A stretch of 64,000 bases of DNA from Dichotomicrobium thermohalophilum. Its GTDB lineage: Bacteria; Pseudomonadota; Alphaproteobacteria; Rhizobiales; Rhodomicrobiaceae. Made by a program: the position numbers and the translations under genes. The notes beneath the pieces are model-generated. The model was not told where the DNA came from. It was given only the letters and a program-made list of their open reading frames with translations, and made no database searches. The number at the start of each line of letters is the position of its first letter. Within the stretch, counting starts at the first letter, position 1. Shown in pieces: positions 49,474 to 57,950 of the stretch. The stretch spans positions 186,001-250,000 of the forward strand of contig NZ_QXDF01000001.1 of NCBI RefSeq assembly GCF_003550175.1, read 5' to 3'.

Positions 49474-49489
49474 TGCATGGGGCGTCGCC

Positions 49490-49999
49490 GTGGACATCTT
49501 TCGCTGTGCCGAGAGGCTGATGTTGATGGATGAGGAGACGTGGCAGCGCCACGCCCATCCGTTCAGCGTCTGGACCCGCATATTCCTCGGTTTGCCGCTG
49601 CTGGTCCTGGCCGTCTGGTCGCGTCTGTGGATCGGCGGCTGGTGGTTGCTCGCGCTCGCAGGGGCGCTCGCTTTCCTTTGGCTTAATCCGCGCCTGGCGC
49701 CAATTCCGCAGCATACCAATAACTGGGCCTCGAAAGCGGTGTTTGGCGAACGCGTCTGGCTAAACCGGCAAGAGGTGCCCATTCCGCCTCATCACCGGCT
49801 TGCGCCGCATCTTCTGACCGTTGTCTCCGCCATCGGCATCCCTTTTCTGCTCTGGGGTCTGTACGCGCTCGCGCTCTGGCCAACACTCTTCGGCGCCGCA
49901 CTGATCTATCTGGGCAAAATGTGGTTCGTCGACCGCATGGTCTGGCTCTACGAGGACATGAAGGACGCGCACCCATCTTACGCAGCGTGGATGCGTTAG
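49490..49999 (+). CDS. DUF6653-like small membrane protein
   Basis: This 169-residue protein starts with GTG 49490, 16 bases after the tRNA, and has about three to four hydrophobic spans (TRIFLGLPLLVLAVWSRLWI, WWLLALAGALAFLWL, LLTVVSAIGIPFLLWGLYAL). Conserved-looking parts are MDEETWQRHAHPFSVWTR at the start and MWFVDRMVWLYEDMKD at the end. It fits the DUF6653 family as I recall it; function unknown. Confidence 0.7.
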   Translation: MDIFRCAERLMLMDEETWQRHAHPFSVWTRIFLGLPLLVLAVWSRLWIGGWWLLALAGALAFLWLNPRLAPIPQHTNNWASKAVFGERVWLNRQEVPIPPHHRLAPHLLTVVSAIGIPFLLWGLYALALWPTLFGAALIYLGKMWFVDRMVWLYEDMKDAHPSYAAWMR

Positions 50000-50137
50000 G
50001 TGCGGCGCGCGGGCCAGCTTGAATGCCGCCGCCCGCCATGCTAGCCACGATTGCAACATTCGATCACGCGGGACGGTTGCAACCGCACGAAAGAACCAGC
50101 CGCGCCGCGACCAACCGCAAAGCGATAGAGGCGACAG

Positions 50138-50650
50138 ATGGCGGAAGAGAACAAGCCCAATGGCGGCGACGACCAAAGCACTGAGCAGGCCCAGCAGGGG
50201 CCACGAGTCAGCGTCCTCGGCCAGTACATCAAGGATCTCTCGTTCGAGAACCCGAACGCCCCGAAATCCCTGCAGGAGCCGGGCGAGAACCCGAACCTTC
50301 AACTCAATTTCAATGTTGGCGCCAACAAGCTAAGCGAAGACACCTACGAGGTGACGCTGCATTTCGAGGGCGCGGCCAAGAGTGAAAGCTCCGGGATTTA
50401 TCAGCTTGACCTCGTTTATGCCGGAGTGTTCCGGGTGGAGAATTTTCCGCAGGAGCGGCTGCGCCCGTTCCTGTTCGTGGATTGCCCGGCGACGCTGTTT
50501 CCATTTGTCCGCCGGATCATTGCCGATCTCACCCGCGAAGGTGGCTACCCGCCGCTGCTGATCGACCCGATCGATTTCGCTGCGCTCTATCGGCGCAACG
50601 CAGCGCAGCAACAGCAACAGCAACAGCAGGAAAACGAAGCAGAAGCCTGA
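50138..50650 (+). CDS. secB: Protein-export chaperone SecB
   Basis: SecB is a tetrameric chaperone that keeps precursors unfolded and hands them to SecA. The 170-residue protein has SVLGQYIKDLSFENPNAP, NFNVGANKLSEDTYEVTL, YQLDLVYAGVFRVEN, CPATLFPFVRRIIADLTREG and GYPPLLIDPIDFAALY. A poly-Gln stretch (AAQQQQQQQQ) and acidic residues end the protein. It abuts the convergent dnaQ with no gap. Confidence 0.97.
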   Translation: MAEENKPNGGDDQSTEQAQQGPRVSVLGQYIKDLSFENPNAPKSLQEPGENPNLQLNFNVGANKLSEDTYEVTLHFEGAAKSESSGIYQLDLVYAGVFRVENFPQERLRPFLFVDCPATLFPFVRRIIADLTREGGYPPLLIDPIDFAALYRRNAAQQQQQQQQENEAEA

Positions 50651-51352
50651 CTATTCGCGGCTTTCGTAGCTGTCCCACAGAGCGGGCGCGCCTAGATCTT
50701 CGAGGAACGCCCGGTGCGCTTCTTGTTCCTCAGCGGTGAGACGCGGGGGCAAAACCGCAGGGCGTGGGCGCACACGGATTTCCGTACCGGGCTGAAGCGC
50801 CGGACCGCGCGCGAAAGCTTCCTCCAGGCCAAGCGCAGCCTGTGTCCCACCGATCAACTCCATGTAGACGCGAGCAAGCAGTTCGCTGTCCAGCAGGGCG
50901 CCATGCTTGGTCCGCTCGCTCAGGTCGATGCGATACCGCTTGCACAACGCATCGAGGCTGTTCGGCCCGGCCGGATGCTTGCGCCGGGCGAGCGCCAGCG
51001 TATCGACCACCCGGTCGAACGGGATCGGGTCGCGCGAAACCTGCACCAGCTCGTGATTTATGAAGCCGATGTCGAAACTGGCGTTGTGGATGACCAGCTT
51101 GGAGTCGGCGATGAACTCCAGGAACGAGTCGGCGACCTCGGAAAAGACCGGCTTGTCGGCGAGGAAGTCATTCGTGATGCCGTGCACCTGCTGTGCGTCC
51201 TCGGGCACATCGCGCTCGGGGTTGATGAACTGGTGAAATTCCCGCCCACTCGGAACGTAATTCACCAATTCGATGCAGCCGATCTCAATGATCCGGTGGC
51301 CCTGTTTCGGATCGAGGCCGGTGGTCTCGGTGTCGAGCACGATCTCGCGCAT
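50651..51352 (-). CDS. dnaQ: DNA polymerase III epsilon subunit
   Basis: DnaQ is the 3'-5' proofreading exonuclease of the replicative polymerase. The 233-residue protein has Exo I (IVLDTETTGLDPKQGHRI), Exo II (VIHNASFDIGFINHEL) and Exo III epsilon (ERTKHGALLDSELLARVYMEL split by HxxxD) motifs with the DEDDh residues. The start ATG 51352 fits the conserved beginning MREIVLDTETTG. It is the last gene of the leftward operon from the origin. Confidence 0.97.
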   Translation of the reverse strand: MREIVLDTETTGLDPKQGHRIIEIGCIELVNYVPSGREFHQFINPERDVPEDAQQVHGITNDFLADKPVFSEVADSFLEFIADSKLVIHNASFDIGFINHELVQVSRDPIPFDRVVDTLALARRKHPAGPNSLDALCKRYRIDLSERTKHGALLDSELLARVYMELIGGTQAALGLEEAFARGPALQPGTEIRVRPRPAVLPPRLTAEEQEAHRAFLEDLGAPALWDSYESRE

Positions 51353-51369
51353 GACTTCCCCCGCTGATC

Positions 51370-51993
51370 TCAAACGTCCAGATCACGCCAGACGTCGATC
51401 TTCTGACCCTCTCGCTGGCGGAGTTTAGCGAGAATGTTGTCCAGTTGGGCGCGGCTCTCGGGAATGGTGCCGCTTGTGTCCACAACGAAATCGGCACGAG
51501 CACGCTTTTCGGCGTCCGGCATCTGCCGGCTGAGCAGGTCGTCAATCTTCTCCGGCGTCATGCCCTTACGCGCTGCCAGACGCTGGCGCTGCACTTCCTC
51601 GGGCGCACTGACCACGATCACCGCGTCGCACAGCTTGTCCGCGCCCGATTCGAACAACAGAGGAATGTCGAGGATAACCAGCTCCGCGCCGCGCATCTCC
51701 TCGGCAAGCACGAAGTCGCGCTGCTTGCGCCGCACCATGGGGTGAACGATCGCTTCCAGACGCGCCAAGGCTTCGGGATCCCCGGCAATCGCCTCAGCCA
51801 GCTTCTTGCGGTCGACCCGACCGCCCTGTGCCACGCCCGGAAACGCCTGCTCGATTTCTTCCACCGCCTCGCCCTCGTAAAGCGCGTGGACCGCCGCATC
51901 GGAATCGAAAACCGGAATACCCAGATTTTTCAAGTGGTTGGCGGCGGTGGACTTACCCATCGCCATCGAGCCGGTGAGGCCGACGATCATCAT
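51370..51993 (-). CDS. coaE: Dephospho-CoA kinase
   Basis: CoaE phosphorylates dephospho-CoA in the last step of CoA synthesis. The 207-residue protein has the P-loop IVGLTGSMAMGKSTAANHL, the DxD-like FDSDAAVHALYEG, and LVILDIPLLFESGADKLCDAVIVV. It overlaps the aroE stop by four bases (ATGA). Confidence 0.96.
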   Translation of the reverse strand: MMIVGLTGSMAMGKSTAANHLKNLGIPVFDSDAAVHALYEGEAVEEIEQAFPGVAQGGRVDRKKLAEAIAGDPEALARLEAIVHPMVRRKQRDFVLAEEMRGAELVILDIPLLFESGADKLCDAVIVVSAPEEVQRQRLAARKGMTPEKIDDLLSRQMPDAEKRARADFVVDTSGTIPESRAQLDNILAKLRQREGQKIDVWRDLDV

Positions 51994-52850
51994 GATGCGG
52001 CCTTGTCCTGCTCGATGTCGGCGACGATGCGCGCGCGTAGTTCGGGTGTCACCTCGGGGCGCACGCCGAACCAGCGGGCGAAGCCGGGAACGGCCTGGTG
52101 CAGAAGCATCCCCAAGCCGTCGACAGTGCGCAGGCCGCGCGCCTTCGCCGCGCGCAGCAGCGGCGTTTGCAGGGGAACATAAACGATGTCGGTGACGACA
52201 GCATCACTCGGGAGCGCAGCAAGGTCGATTTCCAGCGCAGGGGAACCTTCCATGCCGAGCGAGGTCGTGTTCACGAGCAAGGCGCACCCATCGAGCATGG
52301 CGTCACGCTCCGCCCAGGCGATCGCTCTGACTGCCGGGCCGAAGGCTTCGGCCAGTCCCTGCGCCTTGGCGAAAGTTCGGTTGGCGAGCCGGATTTCGGA
52401 AAAGCCCCGATCGATCAGCCCTTTTAGCACGGCCCGCGCTGCCCCGCCCGCGCCAATCACTGCGGCGCGGCTGCCGCCATCCCAGCCGGGCGCGCCTTCG
52501 TCGAGATTGGCGAGGAAGCCATAGACATCGGTGTTATCGCCGACAAGCTGACCATCATCGAGCCAGATGGTGTTGACCGCCTGGACCGCCTCGGCCGCCG
52601 GCTCGCGCCGGTCGACCAGTTCGTAGGCCAATTCCTTGTGCGGCACGGTGACGTTGGCGCCGATCAACCCGCTCTCCGCAAAGCGATCGAGAAATTCGGG
52701 AAAATCCTCCGGCGGCACGGCTTGTTTGTCATACCGGCCCGGCAGATCGTACTTTTCCAGCCAATAGCCGTGAATCAACGGCGAACGCGAATGCGCCACC
52801 GGCCAGCCAATAACGCATGCCTGCGGGCCACTGTCTTGTGCTTCAGGCAA
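51990..52850 (-). CDS. aroE: Shikimate dehydrogenase
   Basis: AroE reduces 3-dehydroshikimate with NADPH in aromatic amino acid synthesis. The 286-residue protein has VIGWPVAHSRSPLIHGYWL, GANVTVPHKELAYELVD, GDNTDVYGFLANL, AAVIGAGGAARAVLKGL and TTSLGMEGSPAL. I place the start at TTG 52850, which overlaps the maf stop (TTGCCTGA) and has GGAG at suitable distance; the open frame further upstream is maf in another frame. Confidence 0.95.
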   Translation of the reverse strand: MPEAQDSGPQACVIGWPVAHSRSPLIHGYWLEKYDLPGRYDKQAVPPEDFPEFLDRFAESGLIGANVTVPHKELAYELVDRREPAAEAVQAVNTIWLDDGQLVGDNTDVYGFLANLDEGAPGWDGGSRAAVIGAGGAARAVLKGLIDRGFSEIRLANRTFAKAQGLAEAFGPAVRAIAWAERDAMLDGCALLVNTTSLGMEGSPALEIDLAALPSDAVVTDIVYVPLQTPLLRAAKARGLRTVDGLGMLLHQAVPGFARWFGVRPEVTPELRARIVADIEQDKAAS

Positions 52851-53490
52851 GAAGTATCTCCATCTCGCGCAACTTCGCCAGTAGCGGCAACAGCGGCAGG
52901 CCAAGCACAGTGAAATAATCGCCGTCAACGCGCTCGAAGAGCTGGGCGCCCGGGCCTTCAAGCTGATAGGCGCCCACACTGGTCAGCACCGCCGCACCCG
53001 CAAGGCTCAGATAACGCCCCACGAATTCGGCGGAGAAGTCGCGCATCTTCATCGTGGCGGTATCGACATGCGTCCAGAGATGCTGGCCGCCGCGGCACAG
53101 GCAAACCGCCGAATGGAGCACATGCGTCTTCCCCCGCAGTTCAAGGAGCTGCTCGCGCGCGGCGTCGAAATCCAAGGGCTTTTCGAGTGCGCGATCCTCG
53201 ATGGCGAGCACCTGGTCCGCACCGAGTACGAGCGCATCCGGCTCGGCGGTGCTGATTTGCGTAGCCTTCGTAAGCGCGAGGAGCTCGGCGATGTCCCCGG
53301 CCTGGGTGAACTCGTCTTCCTGGCGCAACGCTTCCCGAACGCTGCTCTCGTCGAGATTAGACGGCTGTTGCGTGAAAGCGACTCCGGCGCTGCGCAGCAC
53401 CGCCACGCGGGCCGGGCTCGCCGAAGCGAGAATCAGGGCTGGCTTTTCAGCCTGTAGACCCGCCGTGACCGGCGGTGCGGCATCGGTCAT
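52843..53490 (-). CDS. maf: Maf-family nucleoside triphosphate pyrophosphatase
   Basis: Maf proteins hydrolyse non-canonical or modified NTPs to NMP and pyrophosphate. The 215-residue protein shows LILASASPARVAVLRSAGVAF, ALVLGADQVLAIED, and VLTSVGAYQLEGPGAQLFE and RVDGDYFTVLGLPLLPLL. AGGAGG precedes ATG 53490, just after the ppsR stop. It lies in the origin-proximal leftward operon. Confidence 0.95.
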   Translation of the reverse strand: MTDAAPPVTAGLQAEKPALILASASPARVAVLRSAGVAFTQQPSNLDESSVREALRQEDEFTQAGDIAELLALTKATQISTAEPDALVLGADQVLAIEDRALEKPLDFDAAREQLLELRGKTHVLHSAVCLCRGGQHLWTHVDTATMKMRDFSAEFVGRYLSLAGAAVLTSVGAYQLEGPGAQLFERVDGDYFTVLGLPLLPLLAKLREMEILLA

Positions 53491-53492
53491 CC

Positions 53493-54341
53493 TCAGCCCT
53501 CCTGAGCAGCGCGCGCGACTTGGCGATCCTGGTAGCGCCGGATGATATCCGCCGCCGTCTCCTCGATCGAGCGACGGCTGACATCAATGATCGGCCAGTG
53601 ATGGCGCTGACACAAGCGCCGCGTGTACGCGATTTCTTCCTTGATGCGATCCATGTCGACGTAGTCTTGGAGCCGACGATCATTGAAGGACATCACCCTG
53701 TTGTGGCGGATTTCGGCGATCCGTTCGGCCGTTGCTGTCAGGCCGACAATCAGCGGACGCTCCGCCGTCTCAAGCGTTTCGGGAACGGGAAGGTCCGGGA
53801 CGAGGGACACATTGGCGGTCTTGTAACCCCGGTTCGCAAGATAGATGCTCGTTGGCGTCTTGGATGTCCGGCTGATCCCGACCAGCACGATATCCGCCTC
53901 GTCGAGCGTCTCGGTATTTTGCCCGTCGTCATGCATCATGGAGAACTGCATGGCGTCGACGCGGCGGAAATAATCGGCGTCCAGTACATGCTGCCCGGCC
54001 ACCACTGGCGTGGAGTCGGCACCGAGATATTGTCCGAAGGCGTTGAGGATCGGTTCAAGGACCGCAATACAGGGCAGCCCCATCTTCTTGCACTGGTTTT
54101 CGAGTTCCCGCCCCAGATCGGCGTTGACGATGGTGTAAAGCACGATGCCGGGATTGGCGTGGATCTTCTCCACGACGTCGCCGAGCTGGTCGCGGGTGCG
54201 GACCAGCGGATGGACATGGTGAATGGCGCGGATCAGCGAGTACTGAACCGTGGCGGCCTTCGCAATCATGGTAAGCGTTTCACCCGAGGCATCAGACACC
54301 AGGTGCAGGTGAAACGACTTTTTCGGTGCCTTCTTCTGCAT
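53493..54341 (-). CDS. ppsR: PPSR family regulatory kinase/phosphorylase (DUF299)
   Basis: This 282-residue protein is of the DUF299 family, which controls PEP synthase or pyruvate, phosphate dikinase by reversible ADP-dependent phosphorylation. It starts HLHLVSDASGETLTMIAKAA and has the P-loop-like LVGISRTSKTPTSIYLANRG and YVDMDRIKEEIAYTRRLC, then HHWPIIDVSRRSIEETAADI. It is the first gene left of the probable origin and divergent from hemE. Confidence 0.94.
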   Translation of the reverse strand: MQKKAPKKSFHLHLVSDASGETLTMIAKAATVQYSLIRAIHHVHPLVRTRDQLGDVVEKIHANPGIVLYTIVNADLGRELENQCKKMGLPCIAVLEPILNAFGQYLGADSTPVVAGQHVLDADYFRRVDAMQFSMMHDDGQNTETLDEADIVLVGISRTSKTPTSIYLANRGYKTANVSLVPDLPVPETLETAERPLIVGLTATAERIAEIRHNRVMSFNDRRLQDYVDMDRIKEEIAYTRRLCQRHHWPIIDVSRRSIEETAADIIRRYQDRQVARAAQEG

Positions 54342-54843
54342 GGTCTTTTCCGTGGCGGTTGCGCCGGTCGCGGAGGTTCAGCGCGTCGGCGGGAATCACA
54401 CTTCGATCCAAAGTAGCTGCGGTCCGTGTGGGCGAATCCCAGATTCGTCACCACAACCTATCCAGACCCCACGCGCTCATCCCGAGTCCCGCACGCCAAT
54501 CAAAAAATCACCCACAGCGGATCTGATGGTGACAATCGATCCGGCGGCTTCTCCCCTTTGTGGACAGACTCCGCTCGCTCCCCGCTTCGTTCAGGCATCT
54601 GTCCGCGTAACTTTCCTCTCAAGGGTCATTTATAACCGATCGACCCAACGTCAAAAATCGGGATTGTTCAGATTGACAGACACGCTGATTGCCGGCAGGA
54701 CTGAGCGCCGGAGCCGCGACCGGCGACAAGCTGTGAACGAATGGGGGATTTTTTTGAATTCAACAAATCCACCTCCGGAAAAATAAAACAGCAGAGTCAG
54801 GCTCAAGACAGGATTTTGTTTTCGGGATTATGGATCGGGCCTA
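54342..54843. other. oriC: Probable chromosomal replication origin (oriC), ppsR-hemE interval
   Basis: No gene is credible in these 502 bases. Transcription diverges here for at least five genes on either side. The gene neighbours equal those of mapped alphaproteobacterial origins beside hemE (Caulobacter, Sinorhizobium). Four degenerate DnaA boxes (7 of 9 to TTATCCACA) lie at 54458-54466, 54508-54516, 54559-54567 (reverse) and 54732-54740 (reverse). An AT-rich stretch runs at about 54747-54790. Six GANTC methylation sites (54393, 54434, 54442, 54484, 54567, 54794) are more than expected by chance. Exact limits are unknown. Confidence 0.7.
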
Positions 54844-55896
54844 ATGTCGGACGAGACCACGCGACCAGCGGCTAGCCGGTTCCTCCGCGCTCTTTCCGGA
54901 GAGGTGATGTCACCACCACCGATCTGGCTGATGCGCCAGGCCGGACGCTATTTGCCGGAGTACCGTGAGGTTCGCGCCAAGGCAGGGGGGTTCCTTGACC
55001 TTTGCTATACACCGGAACTGGCAGCGCAGGTAACGCTCCAGCCAATCGAGCGATACGGCTTCGATGCGGCAATCCTCTTTTCCGACATCCTCGTGGTTTC
55101 GCATGCTCTCGGACAGAAGGTCTGGTTTGAGGAAGGCAAGGGGCCACAACTTGAACCGATCACGCGAGAGGGTGAACTGTCACGGCTGTCCATGGACGGC
55201 GTCGATAAGACCGTGGCACCGATCTACGAGACGGTTTCGCGCGTCGCCCAGGCGCTGGACGAAGAGACCGCGCTGATTGGCTTTTGCGGCGGTCCCTGGA
55301 CCGTGGCGACCTACATGGTGGCTGGGCAGAGCACGCCCGACCAGGCGCCCGCCCGGCTGTGGGCGTATCGCGATCCGGAAGGCTTCGCCAAGCTGATGGA
55401 TATGATCGTGGAAGCCTCTGCCACCTATCTCAGCGGCCAGATCAAGGCGGGCGCGCAGGCCGTGCAGATCTTCGAGAGCTGGGCAGGCACGCTGCCGGAC
55501 AGCGAGTTCCGCCGCTGGGTGATCGCGCCGACGCAGAAACTGGTGAGCGCGCTGCGCGCTGAACATCCGGAAACGCCGATCATCGGGTTTCCACGCGCAA
55601 GCGGTCCGATGTACCTTGATTTTCTTACGCAGACGGGCGTCGACGCGCTAGGCTGCGACACAGCGCTTTCGCTTGACTGGATAAAGACGAATCTGCAGCG
55701 TCGGACGGTCGTTCAGGGCAATCTCGACCCGCTGCTTTTGGTGGCGGGCGGTGACGAGCTTGAGCGGCGCGCCCGCGATATTCGGGACACGCTCTCAGGC
55801 GGTCCGCACATTTTCAATCTTGGTCACGGTATCGTTCCGCAGACTCCGCCAGAGCATGTCGCAACGCTTGTGAAGACCATCCGGGAAAGCTTTTAG
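54844..55896 (+). CDS. hemE: Uroporphyrinogen decarboxylase
   Basis: HemE decarboxylates uroporphyrinogen III to coproporphyrinogen III in heme synthesis. The 350-residue protein has the N-terminal signature PPIWLMRQAGRYLPEYREV, ILFSDILVVSHALGQKV, FCGGPWTVATYMV, FESWAGTLPDSEF, GFPRASGPMY, QGNLDPLLLVAG and NLGHGIVPQTPPEHV. Length is normal. It lies directly right of the probable origin. Confidence 0.97.
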   Translation: MSDETTRPAASRFLRALSGEVMSPPPIWLMRQAGRYLPEYREVRAKAGGFLDLCYTPELAAQVTLQPIERYGFDAAILFSDILVVSHALGQKVWFEEGKGPQLEPITREGELSRLSMDGVDKTVAPIYETVSRVAQALDEETALIGFCGGPWTVATYMVAGQSTPDQAPARLWAYRDPEGFAKLMDMIVEASATYLSGQIKAGAQAVQIFESWAGTLPDSEFRRWVIAPTQKLVSALRAEHPETPIIGFPRASGPMYLDFLTQTGVDALGCDTALSLDWIKTNLQRRTVVQGNLDPLLLVAGGDELERRARDIRDTLSGGPHIFNLGHGIVPQTPPEHVATLVKTIRESF

Positions 55897-55907
55897 GATC
55901 AAAGGCA

Positions 55908-56348
55908 ATGGAAGGCTTGTACCTTTACGTCAAGGCGTTTCACGTTATTTCGATCATTGCCTGGATGGCGGGGCTTTTATACTTGCCACGGTTGTTCGTT
56001 TATCACGCTTACGCTGATGTCGGCTCGCAGCAGTCGGAGACCTTCAAGCTTATGGAGGTTCGTTTGCTGCGTTACATCATGAACCCAGCCATGATTGCGA
56101 GCTGGGTTTTTGGGCTTTTACTTCTTGGTTACTACGGCGTCATCAATTGGTCAGTGGATATATGGTTCCATGTCAAGTTCTTGCTGGTCATTATTCTGAC
56201 TGGCTATCACATGGTGCTCGCCCGCTGGCGCCGGTTGTTCGCGCAGGATCAGAATGCGCATTCGGCGAAATTCTATCGCTTCATGAACGAGGTGCCCACG
56301 GTCATCATGGTGGTGGTCGTGATTCTGGCGGTCGCCCGCCCGTTCTAG
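55908..56348 (+). CDS. hemJ: Protoporphyrinogen IX oxidase HemJ
   Basis: This 146-residue membrane protein with four spans matches HemJ (UPF0093): VKAFHVISIIAWMAGLLYLP (His for heme), RLFVYHAYADVGSQQSETFK, MEVRLLRYIMNPAMIASWVF, and WFHVKFLLVIILTGYHM. HemJ oxidises protoporphyrinogen in many alphaproteobacteria. It lies 11 bases after hemE, which supports a joint heme operon. Confidence 0.95.
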   Translation: MEGLYLYVKAFHVISIIAWMAGLLYLPRLFVYHAYADVGSQQSETFKLMEVRLLRYIMNPAMIASWVFGLLLLGYYGVINWSVDIWFHVKFLLVIILTGYHMVLARWRRLFAQDQNAHSAKFYRFMNEVPTVIMVVVVILAVARPF

Positions 56349-56680
56349 CGTCAGACTTGCTTGCAGCTTCGGTGCGGCACCCAATATATTGTGGAAGCGC
56401 GGGCCCGTTCAGGTCAGTTCGTTGCGATTTGGTCACGAACAAGCTAATAGCGTCTTTGCGCGATGAATTAAGTCTGGTATGTTTCTAGCGTATCGCCAGA
56501 CTTGAGCAGGTGTGGGCACGCTGCTCACCCGAAATAACCTAGAGGCGCGAGGCCGCTCTGGGTGTTTCCCACCCATCTCTCTGCATTCCAACGCCCTCTT
56601 TCGCGAAACCGCTTGACTCACGTGTCCAATTGCGGACGCGCCCCCGAGAAGGCGGCAATGATTTTCCAGGAGCCATATCC
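56349..56680 (+). promoter_or_regulatory. rho leader with C-rich, rut-like stretch
   Basis: This 332-base gap holds no gene. From about 56566 to 56612 the rightward strand is rich in C and T and poor in G (TTTCCCACCCATCTCTCTGC, then ATTCCAACGCCCTCTTTC). That composition is expected of Rho utilisation sites, and rho is known to control itself by early termination in its leader in E. coli. No intrinsic terminator was found. The promoter is not identified. Confidence 0.4.
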
Positions 56681-57946
56681 GTGCAGGAAATGAAGCTACA
56701 AGACCTCAAAATGAAATCACCGGCGGAGCTGCTGAGCTTTGCCGAGGAGGTCAATGTCGAAAATGCGAGCGCGATGCGCAAACAGGAGCTGATGTTTGCC
56801 ATCCTGAAGCAGCTCGCCACGCGCGATATCGACATCACCGGTAGCGGCGTTGTGGAAGTGCTTCAGGATGGGTTCGGCTTCCTGCGCTCGCCGGATGCGA
56901 ACTATCTGCCGGGGCCGGATGATATCTATGTCAGCCCGAGCCAGATCCGGCGCTTTGGCCTGCGTACCGGCGACACCGTCGAAGGACAAATCCGCAGCCC
57001 GAAGGACGGAGAGCGGTATTTCGCGCTACTCAAGGTCAACAAGATCAACTTCCAGGAGCCCGAAAAGAGCCGGCACAAGATCCACTTCGACAACCTGACG
57101 CCGCTCTACCCGGACGAGTGGCTGCGTATGGAGGTCGAGAGTGCGGAGGGCAAGGACCTGAGCGCACGGGTCATTGACATTGTCGCCCCGCTCGGCAAGG
57201 GGCAGCGCGGGCTGATTGTCGCGCCGCCGCGCACGGGTAAGACGATGTTGCTGCAGAACATCGCGCATTCGATCACCTCGAACCGGCCTGAGTGCTATCT
57301 GATTGTGCTGCTCATCGACGAGCGGCCGGAAGAAGTGACCGACATGGAGCGCTCGGTGGATGGAGAGGTCATCAGCTCGACCTTCGATGAGCCGGCGGCG
57401 CGCCATGTTCAGGTGGCCGAGATGGTGATTGAGAAGGCAAAGCGACTCGTCGAACACAAGCGCGACGTCGTGATCCTGCTCGACTCGATTACGCGGCTGG
57501 GCCGCGCCTACAACACGGTCGTGCCTTCTTCGGGCAAGGTGCTGACGGGCGGCGTGGACGCCAACGCACTGCAGCGGCCGAAGCGATTCTTCGGCGCCGC
57601 GCGGAACATCGAGGAAGGCGGCTCCCTGACCATCATCGCGACGGCGCTGATCGACACCGGGAGCCGCATGGACGAGGTCATATTTGAAGAGTTCAAGGGG
57701 ACGGGCAACTCGGAGATCGTGCTCGACCGGAAGGTAGCGGACAAGCGTGTGTTCCCCTCCATCGACATCGCGCGTTCAGGCACCCGCAAGGAAGAACTGC
57801 TGGTGCCCGAGGCACGTCTGAAGAAGATGTTCGTCCTCCGCCGCATTCTGAACCCGATGGGGACCATGGAGGCGATCGAGTTCCTGTTGGACAAGCTGCG
57901 TCAGACCAAGACGAACGACGACTTCTTTGACTCGATGAACACCTGA
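56681..57946 (+). CDS. rho: Transcription termination factor Rho
   Basis: Rho is the hexameric RNA helicase that ends transcription at C-rich sites. The 421-residue length equals the usual core. N-terminal RNA-binding region: [53 protein letters not shown]. Walker A is [16 protein letters not shown], then [20 protein letters not shown] and [14 protein letters not shown] 56681 with AGGAG upstream is the likely start; ATG 56690 is possible. Confidence 0.97.
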   Translation: MQEMKLQDLKMKSPAELLSFAEEVNVENASAMRKQELMFAILKQLATRDIDITGSGVVEVLQDGFGFLRSPDANYLPGPDDIYVSPSQIRRFGLRTGDTVEGQIRSPKDGERYFALLKVNKINFQEPEKSRHKIHFDNLTPLYPDEWLRMEVESAEGKDLSARVIDIVAPLGKGQRGLIVAPPRTGKTMLLQNIAHSITSNRPECYLIVLLIDERPEEVTDMERSVDGEVISSTFDEPAARHVQVAEMVIEKAKRLVEHKRDVVILLDSITRLGRAYNTVVPSSGKVLTGGVDANALQRPKRFFGAARNIEEGGSLTIIATALIDTGSRMDEVIFEEFKGTGNSEIVLDRKVADKRVFPSIDIARSGTRKEELLVPEARLKKMFVLRRILNPMGTMEAIEFLLDKLRQTKTNDDFFDSMNT

Positions 57947-57950
57947 GACC

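Noticed and set aside
54340-54786. Open reading frames inside the ppsR-hemE gap
   Set aside because: They are overlapping short frames without ribosome binding sites or domain-like sequence; the region is better explained as the replication origin.
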